From: Plicaturopsis crispa FD-325 SS-3
Lineage: Eukaryota > Basidiomycota > Agaricomycetes > Amylocorticiales > Amylocorticiaceae
Assembly (NCBI GenBank): GCA_000827205.1
Contig: KN832557.1
Span: forward strand, 1,459,771 to 1,523,770
DNA: 64,000 bases
Direction of reading: 5' to 3'
The translations under genes were made by a program, and so were the position numbers. Below are positions 62,301 through 64,000 of the stretch, piece after piece. Below the pieces are notes generated by a model, which saw nothing but the letters and a program-made list of their open reading frames with translations, did no database searches and was not told the origin of the DNA. How positions within the stretch are numbered: position 1 is the first letter of the stretch; every line of letters starts with the position of its first letter.

Positions 62301-64000
62301 TCGCAGACAAGTTAGGGGTCCAAAACGCGCCCCGAGCTTTGATTGTAGACGATCTGAAGGATGTTGCGGGCCTTTGGCGAGATAAAGTCCTTCCACGGGA
62401 AGTCGTTTCTCAAGTCAAGGGCTTACTCTGCGACATCAGTAACGAAATTGGCGATTCGCCACAAACGGCTTCGCGAGATTTTGGCGCCCTTCGCGATCTG
62501 GCCATCTTTCCAGCCCACACAAAGCTGGGAACCGTGCTGTTACCTTTGAATCAGCTCTACGTGCCAACATTTCCCTCCAATCACAAACTCAACGAAGTGT
62601 TCACGCCACTAGTGCCTTTGTTGGAGGCATCATCGACAGATATTAATCGTCTTGACGCGTTGTTGCGTTCCGAGGTATTCCGGGAGTGCGTACGCTTCCT
62701 TGCATTCGCTGCTACCAGCGACACAGTGCCGTCTGGACCGCCCATATTTGACACTGCGTTGACACAACAATTTGCAAGAAGGGTCGAATTCTTCGAGAGG
62801 TGCGTTCTTATCTCCGTTCCCAATCCAGTTTGTTGATGCTGAACAATACACAGAATAATACACCACGACATTTTGAAGAGGACGCGCAACAAGTCGGGCT
62901 GTGAGCAGCTCTTCACGCAACTACACAACCTCAAAATCTCGCGGGTAGAGTCTCTGGAACAGAAACTCTGTCTTGAGAGTCATATCGTACCATTCAAGGT
63001 ACCCTCCCACACGGAATGCGATGAGCACCAACTTTCGATATTGCTCAGTAACAGCGACCCGAAAGGCGATGATTTCTCAGTCATCGCGGAGCTAAGCACA
63101 TTGCTGGGAATCAGTAAAGATAAGCTTAACAGTGTCGTGTATATGCCACCTGACAATGTGAGGCGATACCTGGATGACGCAGGGATCGCTGAGCTCGGAA
63201 CCTCGGGTGCTTCTGGGCTTTCTTCCATGGAAAGTACACTCTCCGACGCGTATACACGCCCAGCCTCTGGCCCTAGTATGGGAACATCGAGTGCTGCGAA
63301 CGAGGAAGTACTGCCTCCGATTTTAGCGCCCATAAAACGGGCTCACCAGATCGAAATTGGCACTTTCGACGAACTTGCTCAGGCTGCATCGCAATCTGGC
63401 CCGGGCATGATACACAAGGGGGCTTCAGCGTCCTTCGCACGACAAGACATCGGGGACCTTCTCCGTTATGCACCAACATCTGCCGCGGTCACTATTACTC
63501 CCACTACGCGCAAGTCCACGCCCTTGTCCGACAGTGGGCAAGAGTCAACACGTGCTTCATTGACTACTAGTACTAGTAGTTCGATGCTGGCGCAGTCCCG
63601 AAATGAAGATGTCACGGAATTCGACCGCGAGAATGGTATCCGTGGAGAATGTTTCGTGAGTGCCCCTCTTCGCATCAAATTATCTATATTGCTCAACACC
63701 ATTGCGCTTCAGATTTACGCCATGTTACGGGACGTGTACAAGTTGCCCAACTTCGACGAGAACAACTGGACAAGTGAGCTTCGCGGTTGTGTCCCAGAAT
63801 TCAGACCGCAGGAACCAAATTTCAAAGCGCTCGCCGACTTTGAGTACGCCGACACCCGAGGCATTTTAACCGGTATTCTTTATGGGCCAGACAGACGAGT
63901 AGCATGGAAAGATTGTTGGCCAGTATATCACCTGGAGGTGAAATCTACTTCAGGTGCAGCGCGACTTCCATTCCACATGAGTGCGCATCAAATGGATATC
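59381..64000 (+). CDS. GHKL/Hsp90-like ATPase with C-terminal DUF3883, 3' end beyond the window
   Basis: ATG at 59381 (MDIIQNIRRQNGVDED). After the first intron the frame reads LYSKSTHFLYEFIQNADDNT, the N-box of GHKL ATPases. KIGASTKKNMSGYIG and, across two introns, GEKGIGFKSVFKVADVVHIS supply the G1/G2-like loops. TFRLQLS is a further conserved segment. A long middle part without a recognised domain follows (FMIQADFLTSSSREDILTDS, then about 800 residues with repeated helices). A Ser/Thr-rich disordered linker then leads to a DUF3883 domain beginning IYAMLRDVYKLPNF (63715) and holding FEYADTRGI and YHLEVKSTSG. The E-x-K is where DUF3883 nuclease-like domains carry catalytic-type residues. The frame continues off the right edge. 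The combination resembles Sacsin/NOV-type proteins; the role is unknown. Confidence 0.85.

Noticed and set aside
63563-63580. Perfect 18-bp palindrome ACTACTAGTACTAGTAGT
   Set aside because: It sits in coding sequence for a Thr/Ser run in the GHKL protein; simple codon repetition explains it.

Overview
The window is nuclear DNA of a filamentous basidiomycete, most likely an Agaricomycete. Reasons: dense genes split by many short introns (about 49-60 nt, GTRNGT donors, CTNAC branch sites), short intergenic gaps on both strands, and typical Agaricomycete families (NRPS-like adenylate-forming reductase, F-box protein, fungal S41-like peptidase, SNF5 joined to a GATA-type finger). No tRNA, rRNA, CRISPR array or intact transposon was recognised. 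Exon structures were assembled by eye from splice signals and protein continuity, so single exon edges can be off.

Layout. 1-3965 (-): NRPS-like reductase, cut by the left edge. 6009-10153 (+): SNF5 chromatin-remodelling subunit. 10576-13971 (+): HCS1/IGHMBP2-type helicase. 14165-16673 (-): archaeal-type AAA ATPase. 17660-20012 (-): RING E3 ligase, divergent from a triose-phosphate/nucleotide-sugar transporter (20273-21846, +). 21.8-27.8 kb is gene-poor, holding only one intronless proline-rich gene (24628-25569, -). 27828-30271 (-): secreted S41-like peptidase. 31261-32875 (+): Lpx1-like alpha/beta hydrolase. 33199-35396 (+): single-pass membrane protein. 35667-37917 (-): DUF1308/C7orf25-like protein. 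38328-39983 (+): frameshifted copy of the 31 kb hydrolase. 40202-42954 (-): DUR3-type urea transporter, sharing a promoter with a 2-oxoglutarate oxygenase (43398-44997, +). 45724-50114 (+): SET1 H3K4 methyltransferase. 50600-52488 and 57122-59025 (+): two paralogous O-fucosyltransferase-like type II membrane proteins, with an F-box protein (-) and a secreted alpha/beta hydrolase (+) between them. 59381 to the right edge (+): a large GHKL/Hsp90-like ATPase with a DUF3883 domain.

The genes do not form one obvious pathway. Two chromatin genes (SNF5, SET1), replication/repair-type ATPases and housekeeping genes are mixed with accessory, duplicated families. The most unusual item is the GHKL-DUF3883 protein. 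The liveliest stretches are the two duplications: hydrolases at 31-40 kb, with one copy decayed, and fucosyltransferase-like genes at 50-59 kb.
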